DNA of 8,027 nucleotides from assembly GCA_937980285.1 (NCBI GenBank), contig CALJQI010000143.1, positions 1-8,027 of the forward strand, written 5' to 3'. Source of the DNA: an uncultured Gammaproteobacteria bacterium. GTDB lineage: Bacteria > Pseudomonadota > Gammaproteobacteria > GCA-001735895. The notes under the pieces are model-generated. The model did not search any database. It worked only from the letters and a program-made list of their open reading frames with translations, and was not told where the DNA came from. The translations under genes and the position numbers were made by a program. Below, piece by piece: positions 6,709 through 8,027 of this stretch. The first letter of the stretch is position 1; each line of letters begins with the position of its first letter.

Positions 6709-7176
6709 ATGGATAACATATATGCATCCCCTAACTCCGACGTTTCTACTGCCGAAAGCGATATCACCTATTCGGGTTTCTGGATTCGCGTGCTGGCAGC
6801 CTTGCTCGACTCGATCTGGTTACTGCTGCTGACCTTCACCCTGGGCTGGATGGTGTATGGCGCGGTTTACTTCGAATCGGCCGAATTCAGCCAGGGTACG
6901 GCCGACATCTTCATCAGCTGGGTGCTGCCCTTCGCGCTGACGATCATGTTCTGGCATTTCAAGTCCGCGACCCCGGGAAAGATGATCCTGGGAATCAAGA
7001 TCGTCGATGCCAACACCTTGGGCAAGGCTTCTCCCGGAAAACTGCTGATCCGCTACCTGGGTTACTACATTTCGATGTTACCCCTGTGCCTCGGTATCTT
7101 CTGGGTCGGATGGGACAAGCGCAAGCAGGGCTGGCACGACAAGATCGCCGGTACCCTGGTGATCAAGCAAAAGTAG
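6709..7176 (+). CDS. RDD-family integral membrane protein
   Basis: This 155-residue membrane protein has an acidic, polar N-terminal tail (1-22) and about three membrane helices (roughly 28-53, 67-84 and 112-134). The residues that name the family are visible: R27 and D34 in GFWIRVLAALLDSI, with D144 in QGWHDKIAGT as the likely second aspartate. The segment SATPGKMILGIKIVD (86-100) is the family's characteristic loop after the second helix, and the GWHDKIAGT ending is equally typical. Proteins of this family have no well-defined general function; some are linked to ion exchange or transport in the inner membrane. The ATG at 6709 is supported by AAGGG at 6698-6702 with a 6-nt spacer. It appears to be a single-gene unit, separated from mtgA by 144 bp. 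Confidence 0.9.
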   Translation: MDNIYASPNSDVSTAESDITYSGFWIRVLAALLDSIWLLLLTFTLGWMVYGAVYFESAEFSQGTADIFISWVLPFALTIMFWHFKSATPGKMILGIKIVDANTLGKASPGKLLIRYLGYYISMLPLCLGIFWVGWDKRKQGWHDKIAGTLVIKQK

Positions 7177-7283
7177 ATGCCGCCTGATCAGGGACGGCTG
7201 CCCTCATGCTGTTGCCACGGTGCGTTACGCCCTGGCATTCGCGCGGTCAGCAAAATCTCGGCGCTGTTTTCTGCCTAGCGATC
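7177..7283. other. Spacer between the RDD and lipoprotein genes
   Basis: These 107 bases contain no gene I can support. An ATG at 7206 is in frame with the downstream lipoprotein and would add 26 residues, but that would bury the signal peptide 26 residues from the N-terminus, so I treat the stretch as leader. A weak AGGG/CCCT inverted repeat (about 7190-7204) could form a short stem. No promoter of good quality is seen. Confidence 0.3.
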
Positions 7284-8027
7284 ATGTGGGGCCGACGCTT
7301 GCATTCAAACCATAAGATTCGGGCCGGCGCCGCTGGTCTCGTCTTCTGGTTCTTGCTTGCACTAACCGGCTGTGCCACTTTGCCGGACTACGCGGCACCA
7401 ACCATAACGGTGCTTAAAGACGAGGCGCTGGATGTTTCCGATGTCATCCCCTATCGCGCGCTGACTCGCGACGATTTCAGGGGCACCGAGCCGCCGGCCC
7501 ATTTCGATGAACGAATGGCTGCCGTGACCTGCGTTTATACCCAGCCCATCGTCGACAAGCAGGGCATCGATATCCAGCCTGCGATTGCCGCGGACGGAGG
7601 CGAAGCCTATGACATAACCTACAACAACCTTAAGTATCAGGCATTAATGAACCGCAACTGTTCCTGGTGGAATACTGCGACCCAGGGTATGGCGGAGGAC
7701 TACGTGCTCGAGCATGAGCAAATCCATTTCGCGTTGTTCGAGATCGCGGCGCGAAAATGGAGCGAGGGTCCGCCGGTCAGAATTCAGATCCGGGCGGATA
7801 GCCGAGAAGTCATGCTTGAAAACCTGCAGGCCAGGTTCGAAGCACTGTTGCAGGAAAGGCTGCAGGTATTGCTAAAGCAAAATAGGAGGTTCGACGAAGA
7901 GACCTCGGTTGGGCATAACCCCGAGAAACAGAAACTCTGGCTGGAACTGGTCGAGACGCAGCTGGAGGCCACCAGCGGATACGCGGCAACGCTGCCTGTA
8001 ACAGCGTTACCGACGAAACCTACAGGT
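7284..8027 (+). CDS. Lipoprotein with HExxH motif, DUF922-like (3' end missing)
   Basis: A frame open from ATG 7284 to the last base gives 248 residues without a stop, so the gene continues beyond the window. The N-terminus is a lipoprotein signal: basic residues (R4, R5, H10, K11, R13), a hydrophobic core (14-27) and the lipobox LTGC with C30 as the lipidated cysteine. The mature protein should be membrane anchored and face the periplasm. The segment IPYRALTRDDFRG (55-67) and the motif LEHEQIHFALFEIAARK (142-158) contain H144-E-x-x-H148 plus E153, a zinc-peptidase-like pattern. Together with YNNLKY and the later RRFDEETSVGHNPEKQKLW stretch, this resembles DUF922 proteins, which are putative peptidases of unknown role. 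The region 185-225 is rich in charged and Leu residues and probably helical. C83 and C126 could form a disulfide. A start at TTG 7299 or ATG 7206 is possible, and there is no strong ribosome binding site at 7284. Family naming is from memory of the motif. Confidence 0.75.
   Translation, partial: MWGRRLHSNHKIRAGAAGLVFWFLLALTGCATLPDYAAPTITVLKDEALDVSDVIPYRALTRDDFRGTEPPAHFDERMAAVTCVYTQPIVDKQGIDIQPAIAADGGEAYDITYNNLKYQALMNRNCSWWNTATQGMAEDYVLEHEQIHFALFEIAARKWSEGPPVRIQIRADSREVMLENLQARFEALLQERLQVLLKQNRRFDEETSVGHNPEKQKLWLELVETQLEATSGYAATLPVTALPTKPTG

Noticed and set aside
7784..7972. A 62-residue Ser/Cys-rich minus-strand open frame near the right edge
   Set aside because: It is antisense to the lipoprotein frame and has low-complexity composition with no support.

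Overview
The window looks like chromosomal DNA of a GC-rich proteobacterium, most likely a gammaproteobacterium. This rests on the dense gene packing, the stand-alone MtgA-type peptidoglycan glycosyltransferase and the overall protein style. I cannot place it more narrowly by reading alone. I see no tRNA, rRNA, CRISPR array, transposase or integrase.

Left part (1-1838). The first gene is the C-terminal two thirds of a DAO-type FAD-dependent oxidoreductase resembling gamma-glutamylputrescine/amino-acid oxidases, cut by the window start. It converges on a phytanoyl-CoA dioxygenase (PhyH)-family Fe(II)/2-oxoglutarate oxygenase on the minus strand, which has all its metal ligands, a strong ribosome binding site and a plausible sigma-70 promoter.

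Middle (1980-5771). Three plus-strand genes form a very tight cassette: an EamA/DMT-family membrane transporter, a MatB-like malonyl-CoA synthetase and an amidase-signature hydrolase. The first pair overlaps by 1 nt (TGATG) and the second by 8 nt, so co-transcription and translational coupling are likely. A simple reading is uptake or exchange of a small metabolite, hydrolysis of an amide to release a carboxylate and ammonia, and CoA-activation of a malonate-type acid. The link between amidase and synthetase (malonamate or another malonic monoamide) is inference. No malonyl-CoA decarboxylase is in view.

Right part (5836-8027). Envelope genes follow: mtgA (peptidoglycan glycosyltransferase), a small RDD-family membrane protein, and a lipoprotein that runs off the right edge. 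The lipoprotein has a clear lipobox and an HExxH motif in a DUF922-like context. A perfect 17-bp palindrome lies in the leader of the RDD gene.

The most interesting items are the transporter/MatB/amidase cassette and the incomplete HExxH lipoprotein. The rest is ordinary chromosomal content, and I found no strong evidence of a wholly new system.
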